DNA from: JAHFUI01 sp039931615
Lineage (GTDB): Bacteria; Acidobacteriota; Vicinamibacteria; Vicinamibacterales; CAVVIG01
DNA length: 64,000 nucleotides
Assembly: GCA_039931615.1 (NCBI GenBank)
Contig: JBDTRR010000015.1
Coordinates: forward strand, 1-64,000
Direction: 5' to 3'
The notes under the pieces were generated by a model. It was given only the letters and a program-made list of their open reading frames with translations. It did no database searches and was not told where the DNA came from. Position 1 is the stretch's first letter; every line of letters begins with the position of its first letter. Below are positions 16,360 through 24,724 of this stretch, in pieces. The translations under genes were made by a program, and so were the position numbers.

Positions 16360-18069
16360 ATGCGTAAGTTGCTGATCGCGGTGCTGCTCCTGCTGATCAC
16401 GGATGCCCGGGCGCAGAACGAACCGATGGTCCGGATCGGCCTGAACCAGAACGCGGCGACGGTGACCATCCGATCGGCGGCCGCCTTCAGTGTCCAGCAG
16501 CAGCGGACGCGGTCGGCGACCATCACCGCCGTCCTGAGTCTCGGGCCGGGCGCGCCTGCCGCGACGCTGAAAAAAGCCGACCTGCGATACCGGATGGTGG
16601 TCGAGCTCGACGGCGGCGTGGTGCTGGCCCTCCCGCCTGGGGCGAAGGTCAGGATGGCGGCGTCTGGCGCGCCGCTGGCGATCGAGAACCGGAGCTATCG
16701 CGGCGCGATCGAAGTCTTCGCCAACGGCCGGAACACGCTGACGGTCGTCAACGAGCTGCCGGTCGAAGAATATCTGCTCGGCGTGGTGCCGAACGAGCTC
16801 AACCCGACCACGTTCGGGCAGATCGAGGCGCTGAAGGCCCAGGCGGTGGCCGCCCGGACCTACGTCCAGCGGCACCTCGGGCAGTCGAAAAACGAAGGCT
16901 ATGACATCTGCGCGACCGACGCCTGTCAGGTCTACTTCGGGGCCGGGACCGAAGAGCCGACCGCCACCCGGGCGGTACTCGACACACGCGGTCTGGTCGC
17001 GACCTTCGACGGCCGGCTGATCGACGCGATGTACACCTCGACCTGCGGCGGGAGAACCGAAAACGCGGAAAACATCTTCGACATGAAGGTGCCGTACCTG
17101 GTGTCGACGAGCTGCGAGTACAAACACCCCGAGCCGTTGGCGTTCGCCACCTCGCGCGCCTTTCCGGACTGGAAGAAGGCGGTACTGGCGGTCGCCGGCG
17201 TGTCGACGTTTGCCGAGGCGCAGCGCTTCATGGGCCTCCGGGTCACGGGCGGGCCGTCGTCCGCCGATCCCGCGATCCTGCCGGCCTTCATCCGCCAGTC
17301 GTTCTACCCGACGGTGATCACGGCATCCGACGAGGCATTTCTGACCGAGCAGGGTATTCTGTCGCCGACCGGCGCCATCCCGACCGAGGATCTGCTGTTC
17401 CGGCTGATCGACAAGAAGGCGGCGTTCGAATGGCAGCAAGGCGTGCTCGAATCGTGGGACGGGCAGACGATGACGCTGGTGGTCAACGGCAGGCCGAAGG
17501 CGTTCGCGCTGGCGGCGGACGCGCCGATCTACCGGCGCGTCGGCGACGAGCGTCTGGCGACGCGACAGGGCGCGTGGGTGGGTGGTGAATTGATCGACTT
17601 CCGCGCCGAGAGCGACACCGTCCGGATGCTGGTCTACCGGATCAACTTCGCCAATCCCGCCGCCGATCGCTTTTCCCGCCTGGCGATGTGGCAGGTGCAC
17701 CGGACCCGGCAGGAGCTCGATGCCGCCTTTCGCGCGCTCAACCTGGGCGAACTGACGGACATGCAAGTGATCGACCGGGGGCCATCCGAGCGCCTGGTCA
17801 CGACGGAGATCATCGGCTCGTCCGGCCGGCGGACGGTCCGCGCGCTGCGGCTGCGCACGCTCCTCGGCGTCCGCGACAGCCTGTTCTCGTTCGACATCGA
17901 GCGGAACGCTGCCGGCGCCATTCTCGGTGTGACGCTGTACGGGCGCGGCTGGGGCCACGGCGTGGGAATGTGTCAGCTGGGCGCGTACGGGATGGCCATG
18001 GAAGGCGCGACCTTCGACGAGATTCTCAAGAAGTACTACAACGGCATCGAGCTGAAACAGCTTTACTGA
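16360..18069 (+). CDS. exported SpoIID/LytB-domain protein
   Basis: A 569-residue protein from the ATG at 16360, which opens a signal peptide MRKLLIAVLLLLITDARAQ; a TTG two codons earlier is less likely. The SpoIID domain is split: an N-terminal part EEYLLGVVPNELNPTTFGQ then EALKAQAVAARTYVQRH (about residues 130-170) with the catalytic-type Glu, TSTCGGRTENAENIFD (about 225-240), and a C-terminal GRGWGHGVGMCQLGAYGMA block (about 528-546). In spore-formers SpoIID is a lytic transglycosylase acting on denuded peptidoglycan; in non-sporulating Gram-negatives the domain probably also cuts septal or cell-wall glycan. A region at about 290-480 between the halves is unlike the minimal domain. It leads a plus-strand run of five genes. 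Confidence 0.87.
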   Translation: MRKLLIAVLLLLITDARAQNEPMVRIGLNQNAATVTIRSAAAFSVQQQRTRSATITAVLSLGPGAPAATLKKADLRYRMVVELDGGVVLALPPGAKVRMAASGAPLAIENRSYRGAIEVFANGRNTLTVVNELPVEEYLLGVVPNELNPTTFGQIEALKAQAVAARTYVQRHLGQSKNEGYDICATDACQVYFGAGTEEPTATRAVLDTRGLVATFDGRLIDAMYTSTCGGRTENAENIFDMKVPYLVSTSCEYKHPEPLAFATSRAFPDWKKAVLAVAGVSTFAEAQRFMGLRVTGGPSSADPAILPAFIRQSFYPTVITASDEAFLTEQGILSPTGAIPTEDLLFRLIDKKAAFEWQQGVLESWDGQTMTLVVNGRPKAFALAADAPIYRRVGDERLATRQGAWVGGELIDFRAESDTVRMLVYRINFANPAADRFSRLAMWQVHRTRQELDAAFRALNLGELTDMQVIDRGPSERLVTTEIIGSSGRRTVRALRLRTLLGVRDSLFSFDIERNAAGAILGVTLYGRGWGHGVGMCQLGAYGMAMEGATFDEILKKYYNGIELKQLY

Positions 18070-18102
18070 GCGGGGGCGTGAGGCGTATGAAGGCACAGCG
18101 TC

Positions 18103-18894
18103 GTGAATAGGGTCATCGTGCTTGTCGTTGCCGTGATCGCCGTGATCGATGCCGGCAGCCGGCCTGCCGGCGCGACCGGCCAGGGCCCGTCGCCGCGCGC
18201 CGGAACGGGCAGCCGTCCGGACCTGCAGGGCGTCTGGCAGGTGCTGAACACGGCGGCGTGGGACGTCCAGGGTCACTCCGGTCAGCTGTTTCCCGGGCTG
18301 CCGCCGCGTTTCGCGCAGCCGGCCGGTCAGGGCGTCGTGGTCGGGGACGACATTCCGTATCAGCCGTGGGCGCTGCGGCAGCAGCAGGAGAACTACGCCA
18401 ACCGCGCCACCGCCGATCCGGAGTCGAAGTGCTATCTCCCGGGCGTCCCCCGCATCACCTACATGCCCCATCCGTTCCAGATCTTCCAGTACCCGGACCG
18501 GGTGGTCATCCTCTACGAGTACCTGCACGCGACGCGGGAGATTTTTACCGACGGCAGCCGCCATCCCGTGGCCGCCGTCGACTTCTGGATGGGAGACTCG
18601 CGCGGCCGCTGGGAGGGCGACGCGCTGGTGGTCGACGTGACGAACTTCAACGATCAGACCTGGTTCGACCGGTCGGGCAATTTTCACGGCGACGCGCTGC
18701 ATGTCGTCGAGCGCTACACCCGCACCGACGCGGATCACCTGCTCTACGAGGCGACGATCGACGATCCCAAGGTCTTCACCCGGCCATGGACGATGCGGAT
18801 GCCGTTGTACCGGCGGCAGGAGGCGAACGTGCAGCTGCTCGAATTCGAGTGTTACGCCTACGCCCGCAGCGACCGGCCAGCGGATGCCAGGTAG
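18103..18894 (+). CDS. secreted PDLQG-family protein (paralogue 3)
   Basis: A 263-residue protein with a GTG start at 18103 and a short signal (MNRVIVLVVAVIAVIDAGS). Family blocks: GSRPDLQGVWQVL at about residue 37, KCYLPGVPRITYMPHPFQIF, VVILYEYLHATREIFTDG, MGDSRGRWEGDALVVDVTNF, HVVERYTRTDADHLLYEATI followed by DDPKVFTRPWTM, and a final LLEFECYAYAR. Only 33 bases separate it from the SpoIID-domain gene and 19 from paralogue 4, so the three are probably co-transcribed. It belongs to the sub-type with a CLPG/CFPSG motif, shared with the proteins at 8428 and 18914. Function unknown. Confidence 0.82.
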   Translation: MNRVIVLVVAVIAVIDAGSRPAGATGQGPSPRAGTGSRPDLQGVWQVLNTAAWDVQGHSGQLFPGLPPRFAQPAGQGVVVGDDIPYQPWALRQQQENYANRATADPESKCYLPGVPRITYMPHPFQIFQYPDRVVILYEYLHATREIFTDGSRHPVAAVDFWMGDSRGRWEGDALVVDVTNFNDQTWFDRSGNFHGDALHVVERYTRTDADHLLYEATIDDPKVFTRPWTMRMPLYRRQEANVQLLEFECYAYARSDRPADAR

Positions 18895-18913
18895 CCGCGG
18901 TCAGGAGCATTGC

Positions 18914-19804
18914 ATGCGTCCCAGGATCTTGAGTGGATTTCGAATGATGGTGGTCATCAGCGCCGTGGCCGTCTCCGGCGGCGCCACGGTCTCGTCTCAA
19001 GCGCCGGTGAACGGCGCGCCTTGCCCGGCCGAGCCGGCGCTGTTCCAGCCCTGCGCGTTGGCCAGGGCCAGGACGTTCGCGCCGCCGCGGACACCTGACG
19101 GTCGGCCGGACCTTCAGGGCATCTGGCGGGGAGTGGCATCCGGGACGGAAAACATCGAGGATCATCCCAAGACCGGCGACGACGATGGCGGGAAGAGTCT
19201 GCTCGTTGATCCGCCCGATGGCAAGGTGCCCTATCAGGCCTGGGCGGCGGCGCAGCCGCCAGTCAATCGGAAGACCTACGTCGAGCCGAACGTCCCCTGT
19301 TTTCCGTCCGGCGTCCCGCGATCACTGTACGTGCCGACGCAGATCGAGATTCTGCAGTCGGCCGATCACGTCCTGATCCTGTTGGAGCGGGCCCACACCT
19401 ATCGAATCATTCCGATCGGCACCAGCGCTCACGTCGACAGCAAGATCAGCTTGTGGCAGGGCGATTCCCGAGGCCACTGGGAAAACAATACGCTGGTTGT
19501 CGACGTGACGAATCAGAACGGCCGGGCGTGGTTCGATCAGGCCGGCAACTTCTACAGCGCTGCCGCGCACATGATCGAGCGGTTCACCCTGATTGATGCC
19601 GACACGATCCACTATCAGGTGACGATTGACGATCCCGGCGTCTATACCAGGGCGTGGACGATGGCGTTTCCCCTGACGCGCAACAAACAGCCCGGCTTCC
19701 GGCTGCTCGAGGAGGCCTGTCACGAAGGTGAACGGAATACGCAGCCGCTGCTCGATCTCGGCTATCGGATGTATCCGGGCATCACCGGCCGCGGCGCACG
19801 ATAG
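18914..19804 (+). CDS. secreted PDLQG-family protein (paralogue 4)
   Basis: A 296-residue protein with CAGGAG at 18902-18906 before the ATG and a signal peptide MRPRILSGFRMMVVISAVAV ending TVSSQ. Blocks: RTPDGRPDLQGIWRGVASGT (about 58-77), LLVDPPDGKVPYQAW, VPCFPSGVPRSLYVPTQIEI, HVLILLERAHTYRIIPIGT, QGDSRGHWENNTLVVDVTNQ, HMIERFTLIDADTIHYQVTI then DDPGVYTRAWTM, and LLEEACHEGERNTQPLLDLG. It sits in tandem with paralogue 3 and has an additional Cys pair near residues 37-47. A tandem duplication followed by divergence is the simplest origin. Function unknown. Confidence 0.82.
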   Translation: MRPRILSGFRMMVVISAVAVSGGATVSSQAPVNGAPCPAEPALFQPCALARARTFAPPRTPDGRPDLQGIWRGVASGTENIEDHPKTGDDDGGKSLLVDPPDGKVPYQAWAAAQPPVNRKTYVEPNVPCFPSGVPRSLYVPTQIEILQSADHVLILLERAHTYRIIPIGTSAHVDSKISLWQGDSRGHWENNTLVVDVTNQNGRAWFDQAGNFYSAAAHMIERFTLIDADTIHYQVTIDDPGVYTRAWTMAFPLTRNKQPGFRLLEEACHEGERNTQPLLDLGYRMYPGITGRGAR

Positions 19805-19876
19805 TGGCGGCGCCGGCGCTGGCGGTGAGCGAGTGACGATCGAAATATCCCTGCCGCTGTCGCCCCTGGACGTGCG

Positions 19877-20428
19877 GTGACAGCCAATCGGGTCGCTGAC
19901 CTGTACGGCCGGCAGGTCGATCGAGTCGAACATGATCTCGTCAGCCTGGCGCGGGCCATGCCGGCGGAGAGCTACGACTTCCGCCCGGCCGACGGCGTGT
20001 TCGCCAGCGCGCGCACCTTCGGCGACCAGGTCAAGCACGCCGCGACGCTGATCTTCATGACGGCGGCGATCGTGCTGGAGGAAAAGTCTCCGTACGGTCC
20101 CGGCCCCGGCGACAACGGCCCGGACACCATCCAGGGGAAGGAGCAGATCGTCGATTATCTCGAGCGATCAATCGCCTATGCCCGCCACGCGATGGCCTCG
20201 CTGACCGAAGCCAACCAGCTGGATCCGCTGACGACCTATTTCGGATCGCAGCCGCGGGTCGAGGTGGCCGCCGGCGTCGCGTATCACAGCTACAACCACT
20301 ACGGCCAGATGGTCGTCTACGCGCGGATGAACGGCATCGTGCCGCCCTCCAGTCAGCCGCCCCCGGCCGGTGAATCCAGTCCCGTACGTAGTGTCCGGCT
20401 TCAGCCGGACCGTGACAGGCAGGCCTGA
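19877..20428 (+). CDS. DinB-family protein with a repeat-encoded tail
   Basis: A 183-residue four-helix DinB-like protein from a GTG at 19877. The metal-binding His positions of the fold are suggested by FGDQVKHAATLIF (His in helix 2) and GVAYHSYNHYGQMVVYARMN (HxxxH in helix 4). Family members include thiol-dependent transferases and damage-inducible proteins; here the role is unknown. No signal peptide is found, although related acidobacterial proteins are often exported. The last 14 or so residues (SPVRSVRLQPDRDRQA) are encoded by a family A palindromic repeat that has replaced or extended the original end; conserved fold ends near GIVPPSS. It follows the PDLQG pair by 72 bases. Confidence 0.8.
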   Translation: MTANRVADLYGRQVDRVEHDLVSLARAMPAESYDFRPADGVFASARTFGDQVKHAATLIFMTAAIVLEEKSPYGPGPGDNGPDTIQGKEQIVDYLERSIAYARHAMASLTEANQLDPLTTYFGSQPRVEVAAGVAYHSYNHYGQMVVYARMNGIVPPSSQPPPAGESSPVRSVRLQPDRDRQA

Positions 20429-20442
20429 AGGCCTGCACTACG
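20383..20442. repeat. palindromic repeat, family A, overlapping the end of the DinB gene
   Basis: CGTACGTAGTG at the left pairs with CACTACG at the right; inside are GTCCGGCTTCAGCCGGAC and GCAGGCCTGAAGGCCTGC hairpins. It supplies the stop codon of the DinB gene. Confidence 0.85.
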
Positions 20443-20606
20443 ACAGTCAACAGGCTGTTGTCGATTGACGCTCGATTTTTCACGCCCATCACACGGACGT
20501 GACTGCGGCAGTCGTCGTGCACGCGTTCATTGCTGGTAATAATCCCGTCACGTCGGTTTCGCATTCTCGTGTCGGCAGGACGGACCTGCCTGACAGGAGG
20601 AAGACG

Positions 20607-20999
20607 ATGAAATGGGGATTGTGTACCGTCGCGATCATCGCCGCCATGGCGGCCGGCCGGGTCTCGGCTCATCACTCGTATGCGGCCTACGAGACCGACC
20701 GCATCCTCGAGGTCGAAGGCGTCATCGAGGACTTCGAGGTGGTGGCGCCCCACTCTCTGCTGAGGGTCAAGTCGGACGACGGGCGTCTCTACACCGCTGA
20801 GTGGCAGTCGCCGATCGGATTGAAGCGCATCGGCGTTCAGGCCGATACATTACGGAAGGGCGATCGGGTCGTCCTGAAAGGCAATCCGCGCCGCGACTTT
20901 GCCGGGAGCGGCGTCGTCAACTTCAAGGGGGTGACGAGAGCGTCCGACGGCTGGACCTGGCCGCGCCAAACGGTCCAGGCCCCCGTCCCGTTACGGTGA
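20607..20999 (+). CDS. DUF6152-like small exported protein
   Basis: A 130-residue protein with an excellent ACAGGAGG site at 20593-20600 and a signal peptide MKWGLCTVAIIAAMAAGRVSA. The mature protein begins HHSYAAYETDRILEVEGVIE, the hallmark of the DUF6152 family (AHHS after the signal, then a small OB-like beta barrel: EDFEVVAPHSLLRVKSDDG, TAEWQSP, LRKGDRVVLKGNPRRD). Function is unknown; the amino-terminal His-His after cleavage could bind copper, as in other N-terminal His proteins, but this is inference. It lies 178 bases after the DinB gene and converges on the response regulator gene. Confidence 0.8.
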   Translation: MKWGLCTVAIIAAMAAGRVSAHHSYAAYETDRILEVEGVIEDFEVVAPHSLLRVKSDDGRLYTAEWQSPIGLKRIGVQADTLRKGDRVVLKGNPRRDFAGSGVVNFKGVTRASDGWTWPRQTVQAPVPLR

Positions 21000-21036
21000 C
21001 CGGACACCAGAGGTCTTGAAGGCCGGAATCCAGGCG

Positions 21037-21124
21037 AACGAGTCAAGTTTTCCCGGCCGGCCTTCGAGACGTCTTGCCCCGCCGGAGGCGGGCAGGACAA
21101 CGCTGCCACTAGCGAGGCGGAGCC
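21037..21124. repeat. dispersed repeat, family C, overlapping the response regulator end
   Basis: Second copy of the 85-base repeat of 16219-16304 (GCGAACGAGTCAAGTTTTC, TTCGAGACGTCT, CCGCCGGAGGCGGGCA, GCGAGGCGGAGCC). It contains the stop codon and last codons of the minus-strand gene that ends at 21109. Confidence 0.75.
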
Positions 21125-21810
21125 TCGCTACCACCAGGCTCGAACCGATAGCCGACGTCCCGGATCGTCTGGATATAGGTCGGGCGGTGCGGATCCGGCT
21201 CGACCTTTGCGCGCAGCGTCGTGACGCACCGGTCAATGCTGCGCGGCGTGACGAACACGGCGTTGCCCCACACCGCATTCAGGATGACGTCGCGCGACAG
21301 GGCGCAGCCGGGCCGCGCCGCGAAGTAGAGGAGCAGCGCGCACTCCTTGGCGGTGAGATCGACCGGTTGGCCGGCGCGGACGACGCGGCGCGCCGGCAGG
21401 TCCACTTCGCAGTCGCCGAACCGGATCACCGACGGCGGCGCCTGGCGGCGCCGGAGGAACGCCCGCACGCGGGCCACCAGCTCGCCGACGCGGAACGGCT
21501 TGGTGATGTAGTCGTCGGCGCCGAGGTTCAAGCCCAGCACGACGTCCTGCTCCTGGCCCTTGGCGGTGAGCATCAGGATGGGGATGTCGAGGCCCTGGGC
21601 GCGCACGGCGCGGCAGATCTCGTAGCCATTGACCTTCGGCAGCATCACGTCGAGCAGAATCAGATCGCTCTGGCCGGCGACCGCGGCGTCGAGACCGCGT
21701 TCGCCATCGGCCGCGATCGTCACCTCGAAACCGTTCGTCCGCAGCACGTCCGACAGCCCGCGGGCCAGCGCCGGCTCGTCCTCGATCAGCAGGACGCGCG
21801 CGCCAATCAC
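21109..21810 (-). CDS. OmpR/PhoB-family response regulator
   Basis: A 233-residue regulator with a GTG start at 21810. Receiver domain (1-118): acidic pair Glu10/Asp11, phospho-acceptor Asp54 in LILLDVMLP, Thr82 in MLTAKGQ and Lys104 in DYITKPF. Winged-helix DNA-binding domain (about 130-228): FGDCEVDLPARRVVRAGQPV, LTAKECALLLYFAARPGCALSRD, VTPRSIDRCVTTLRAKVEP, TIRDVGYRFEP. The GTG overlaps the kinase stop by four bases (GTGA), so the two are translated together and form one phosphorelay. The last residues GGSEAPPR are encoded in a dispersed repeat and are not part of the fold. Target genes are unknown; the divergent membrane-protein pair beyond the kinase gene is one candidate. Confidence 0.92.
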   Translation of the reverse strand: MIGARVLLIEDEPALARGLSDVLRTNGFEVTIAADGERGLDAAVAGQSDLILLDVMLPKVNGYEICRAVRAQGLDIPILMLTAKGQEQDVVLGLNLGADDYITKPFRVGELVARVRAFLRRRQAPPSVIRFGDCEVDLPARRVVRAGQPVDLTAKECALLLYFAARPGCALSRDVILNAVWGNAVFVTPRSIDRCVTTLRAKVEPDPHRPTYIQTIRDVGYRFEPGGSEAPPR

Positions 21811-23480
21811 GCTGGTACTCCCTGGCGCGCGAGCGGCAGGCGCAGCGCGAACGTGCTCCCTTCACCAGGCTGGCTGTGAACCGTCACGGACCCGCCATGT
21901 CCCCTGACGATCGATTCGACGATGCTGAGGCCGAGGCCGACGCCGCCGGTCTCGCGGGCGAGACGCTGATCGACGCGATAGAAGCGCCGGAAGATGCGCC
22001 GCTGCTCGCGGACGGGAATGCCGATGCCGTTGTCCGAGACGATGAAGCGGACGAAGCCGGCGCCGTCGCGGCAGGCGCGCACGGCAATCCGCTGGTGGTC
22101 CGGGGTGTACTTCAGGGCGTTGTCCAGGAGATTGACCAGCGCCGTGCTGATGGCGTCGGCATCGGCCATGACCGGCGGCAGCGACGGATCGACGTCGACC
22201 TCGAGGCTGGCCGGCGAGGGCAGCCGATCGCGGACTGTCTGGACCGCCGCCGTGACGATGGCCGACGCTTCGGCCGGGGCGAAGACGAACCGATAGCGGC
22301 CGCGATCGAGACGCGAGAAGGTGAGGAAGTTCTCGATCAGACGGCCGAGCCGGGCGTTCTCCACCGCCATCAGCTCCAGATACTCGCGGGTGCGCGGTGC
22401 GTCGAGCTCGGCGTCGGCGAGCAGGCCGTCAACCAGGACGCGGATCGAGGCCAGCGGTGTGCGCAGCTCGTGGGATGCCGCCGCGACCAGGTCGGTCTTC
22501 AGCCTGGCGACGCGGAGGTGACGGCGAAAGGCCTGGCCGGCCGCCGCCCCGATCAGCAGCATGACGACCAGGCCGGCGAGGCCGACCGAGAGGTAGATCG
22601 TGCCGCGGCGGTTGGGCGGTCCGGCGTCCGGTGCGTCCAGCACAACGAACGACACCTGCCAGCCCGGCAGCCACGGGCCGGCGGCGATCGCTTCGCGGTC
22701 GGCGGGCTGGTCGGGGGGAATGGCGACGAACAGGATTCCTGCCGACGCGATCTGGTGCAGGAAGTCGTGCATCATTTCCTCGAGACGTCCGGTGCGGTAG
22801 AGCGCGATGACGCGGCGGTCCGCCGAGGTGAGCGCCCAGATATCGGGAAGCGCCGTCTGCCGGATGACGTCGGCGACCGGTGCGGGACGTTCCGCGTCAA
22901 GCATCTCGAGCGACAGTTGCAGCGCCGCCTGCGTCGGCAGGAAGACGTTGGGGGACACGGCCCGCAGTCGATCCATCAGCTGGAGGCGCTCGGTCGCGGC
23001 GAGGTGAGCGGTGTAGTCGTTCAGCCGTGCCGCCACCGCATCGAGCGCCGGTGCGGCCGCGTTCCGATCGAGCGCCGCGAGCGCGCTGACGCGGCGATCG
23101 AGATCGCGCGCCTCCCGACCCGCCCCGGCGTCGCGATCGGGAAATCTCAGGCCGCCATCGCGATCGAGGAGGATGACGCCGTCGGCGGTCTGTCCGACGA
23201 TCAGCTGCTGAAAGCGCTGCTCCGGATCGCCGGCGGCGCCGACGCTCCCGGCGTGCGCGCGCCAGAGCGGGTCGAGCCTGGCGCGCACCAGGCGCAGCTG
23301 ACCGCGATAGGCGTCGAGCACGCGCTGGCGGGACGTCTCCGACTCCCGGGCCAACGCGTCGTTCATGAACCAGAGGACGCAGGCCGCCGGAACCAGCGTC
23401 AGGAGCGCGAGCAGCACGAAGACCCAGGCGCTGCCGTCCAGCCAGCCGGCCGGCGTGCGAAGCTTGATCACCACTCGCAC
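21807..23480 (-). CDS. membrane sensor histidine kinase
   Basis: A 557-residue kinase with a GTG start. A first membrane helix (about 18-40, WVFVLLALLTLVPAACVLWF) and a second (about 295-318, IYLSVGLAGLVVMLLIGAAA) bracket a periplasmic sensor region of about 255 residues with no recognised domain. HisKA follows with AAASHELRTPLASIRVLVDG (phospho-His), then HATPase: N box LVNLLDNALKYTPD, G1 SDNGIGIPVREQRR, F box FRRFYRV, G2 GGVGLGLSIVESIVRGHGG. The order kinase then regulator, with a GTGA overlap, is less common than the reverse for OmpR pairs. What it senses is unknown. Confidence 0.92.
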   Translation of the reverse strand: MRVVIKLRTPAGWLDGSAWVFVLLALLTLVPAACVLWFMNDALARESETSRQRVLDAYRGQLRLVRARLDPLWRAHAGSVGAAGDPEQRFQQLIVGQTADGVILLDRDGGLRFPDRDAGAGREARDLDRRVSALAALDRNAAAPALDAVAARLNDYTAHLAATERLQLMDRLRAVSPNVFLPTQAALQLSLEMLDAERPAPVADVIRQTALPDIWALTSADRRVIALYRTGRLEEMMHDFLHQIASAGILFVAIPPDQPADREAIAAGPWLPGWQVSFVVLDAPDAGPPNRRGTIYLSVGLAGLVVMLLIGAAAGQAFRRHLRVARLKTDLVAAASHELRTPLASIRVLVDGLLADAELDAPRTREYLELMAVENARLGRLIENFLTFSRLDRGRYRFVFAPAEASAIVTAAVQTVRDRLPSPASLEVDVDPSLPPVMADADAISTALVNLLDNALKYTPDHQRIAVRACRDGAGFVRFIVSDNGIGIPVREQRRIFRRFYRVDQRLARETGGVGLGLSIVESIVRGHGGSVTVHSQPGEGSTFALRLPLARQGVPA

Positions 23481-23575
23481 GGAGTGTGTCAGGCCGCTGC
23501 CGGCATTTCAATCAGGGTGGCGATCGGGCGCCGTAACAAAGTGGTAATGTCTCTCCCGCACTCTGACACCGCCAC

Positions 23576-24088
23576 ATGAACATCGATCCGTTCCTGATCT
23601 GGCTCGAAGCGACGCCCCTCAGTCAGTGGGTGGTCGGATCGCCGTCGATGTTCGCGTTTCCGGGCATCCTGGCGCTCCACGCCATCGGCATGGGACTCGC
23701 GGCGGGTTTGAGCGCGGCACTCGATCTGCGCATCCTCGGTGTTGCGCCCGGCGTGCCGCTCGCCGAGTTCCGGCGTTTTCAACCGATCCTCTGGTTCGGG
23801 TTCTGGGTCAATGCCGTGTCCGGCGTGCTGCTGCTGATCGGCTACCCGACCAAGGCGCTGACCAACCCGGTGTTCTATCTGAAGCTGCTGCTGATAGCGG
23901 CCGGCATGGTGCTGCTGGTCCGGATCGGCCGGCAGGCGTTCGACCAGCGCCCCGGCGCCGCCGCGGCGGCCGGCCCGCCGGCGCGGCTGCGGCGCCTGGC
24001 CATCATCTCGCTCGTCTGCTGGACCGGCGCGATCACGGCTGGCCGGCTCCTCGCCTACACCTACCACCGGCTGACCGCGCTGCGGTGA
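23576..24088 (+). CDS. four-helix membrane protein (first of a related pair)
   Basis: A 170-residue integral membrane protein. Helices at about 22-44 (SPSMFAFPGILALHAIGMGL), 68-90 (FQPILWFGFWVNAVSGVLLLIG), 98-116 (FYLKLLLIAAGMVLLVRIG) and 142-160 (RLAIISLVCWTGAITAGRL). A conserved FPGILALHAIGMGLAAGLSA stretch carries a His in the first helix. The motif LDLRILGVAPGVPLAEFRRF has a close counterpart (FDLRLLGVAKRVPIASVHRF) in the next protein, so the two are paralogues, probably forming a heteromer. The stop and the next start overlap by one base (TGATG). The His and Arg residues in the membrane suggest haem or metal contact, but nothing proves it. Divergent from the two-component system. Confidence 0.78.
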   Translation: MNIDPFLIWLEATPLSQWVVGSPSMFAFPGILALHAIGMGLAAGLSAALDLRILGVAPGVPLAEFRRFQPILWFGFWVNAVSGVLLLIGYPTKALTNPVFYLKLLLIAAGMVLLVRIGRQAFDQRPGAAAAAGPPARLRRLAIISLVCWTGAITAGRLLAYTYHRLTALR

Positions 24089-24636
24089 TGGTCCACACGT
24101 TCCAGGTCTGGATCGTGACGGCGATCGGGCACGACTCGTTCGTTTCCGGCGTCATGCGATCGGCGTGGGGCTGGCCGATTGCCGAGAGCCTGCACTTCAT
24201 CGGCCTGTGCCTGCTGATCGGGTCGATCGGTACGTTCGACCTGCGGCTGCTCGGCGTGGCGAAGCGCGTGCCGATCGCCAGCGTGCATCGCTTCATCCCG
24301 TGGGGACTGGCCGGCTTCGCGATCAACATCACCACCGGCGCCCTGTTCGTGCTGACCGAGCCCGATCAGTACATCTACAACCCGTCGTTCCACTTCAAGC
24401 TGCTGTTCCTGGCCATCGCCGGAGTCAACGCCGGAATCTTCTATCTCACCTCCTACCGGCGGGTGTTCGCGGCCGGGGCGGCGCTCGAGGCGCCGCGCCG
24501 TGCCAAGGTGATCGCGGCGATCTCGCTGGGGGCGTGGATTGCGGTGATCATCTGCGGCCGGATGCTGACGTTCTATCGCCCCGCGAACTGCCAGGGCCGG
24601 CAGGCCAGCCTGCTGCTGACCTGCGATCCGAAATAG
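24088..24636 (+). CDS. four-helix membrane protein (second of a related pair)
   Basis: A 182-residue membrane protein whose ATG overlaps the upstream stop. Helix 1 has WGWPIAESLHFIGLCLLIGS (His in the same place as the partner), followed by FDLRLLGVAKRVPIASVHRF, a second helix WGLAGFAINITTGALFVL, an extramembrane TEPDQYIYNPSFHFKLLFLA with two His, a third helix, and a fourth AISLGAWIAVIICGRMLTF ending in a Cys-containing tail (NCQGRQASLLLTCDPK). Its shared architecture with the preceding gene implies an ancient tandem duplication. Small cytochrome-like or DUF6644-like proteins are possible relatives, but I cannot confirm this. A strong hairpin follows the stop. Confidence 0.78.
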   Translation: MVHTFQVWIVTAIGHDSFVSGVMRSAWGWPIAESLHFIGLCLLIGSIGTFDLRLLGVAKRVPIASVHRFIPWGLAGFAINITTGALFVLTEPDQYIYNPSFHFKLLFLAIAGVNAGIFYLTSYRRVFAAGAALEAPRRAKVIAAISLGAWIAVIICGRMLTFYRPANCQGRQASLLLTCDPK

Positions 24637-24638
24637 AC

Positions 24639-24658
24639 GCCCCGCTTCCGAGCGGGGC
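24639..24658. terminator. strong 8-base GC hairpin after the membrane-protein pair
   Basis: GCCCCGCT, a TCCG tetraloop and AGCGGGGC begin two bases after the stop codon. No T-run follows. It lies between convergent genes and probably ends the upstream transcript. Confidence 0.55.
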
Positions 24659-24724
24659 ATCCCGCCTCGCTGCGTTGCTCATCGCTCATTGATGCCCGAT
24701 AAACTCGCTCTTCACGCCTTGCGA

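Noticed and set aside
16153..18738. An 861-codon open frame on the minus strand opposite the SpoIID-domain gene
   Set aside because: Its translation is Arg/Gly/Asp/His-rich with no motif, no signal and no ribosome site, while the plus strand encodes recognised domains. It is a high-GC antisense artefact.
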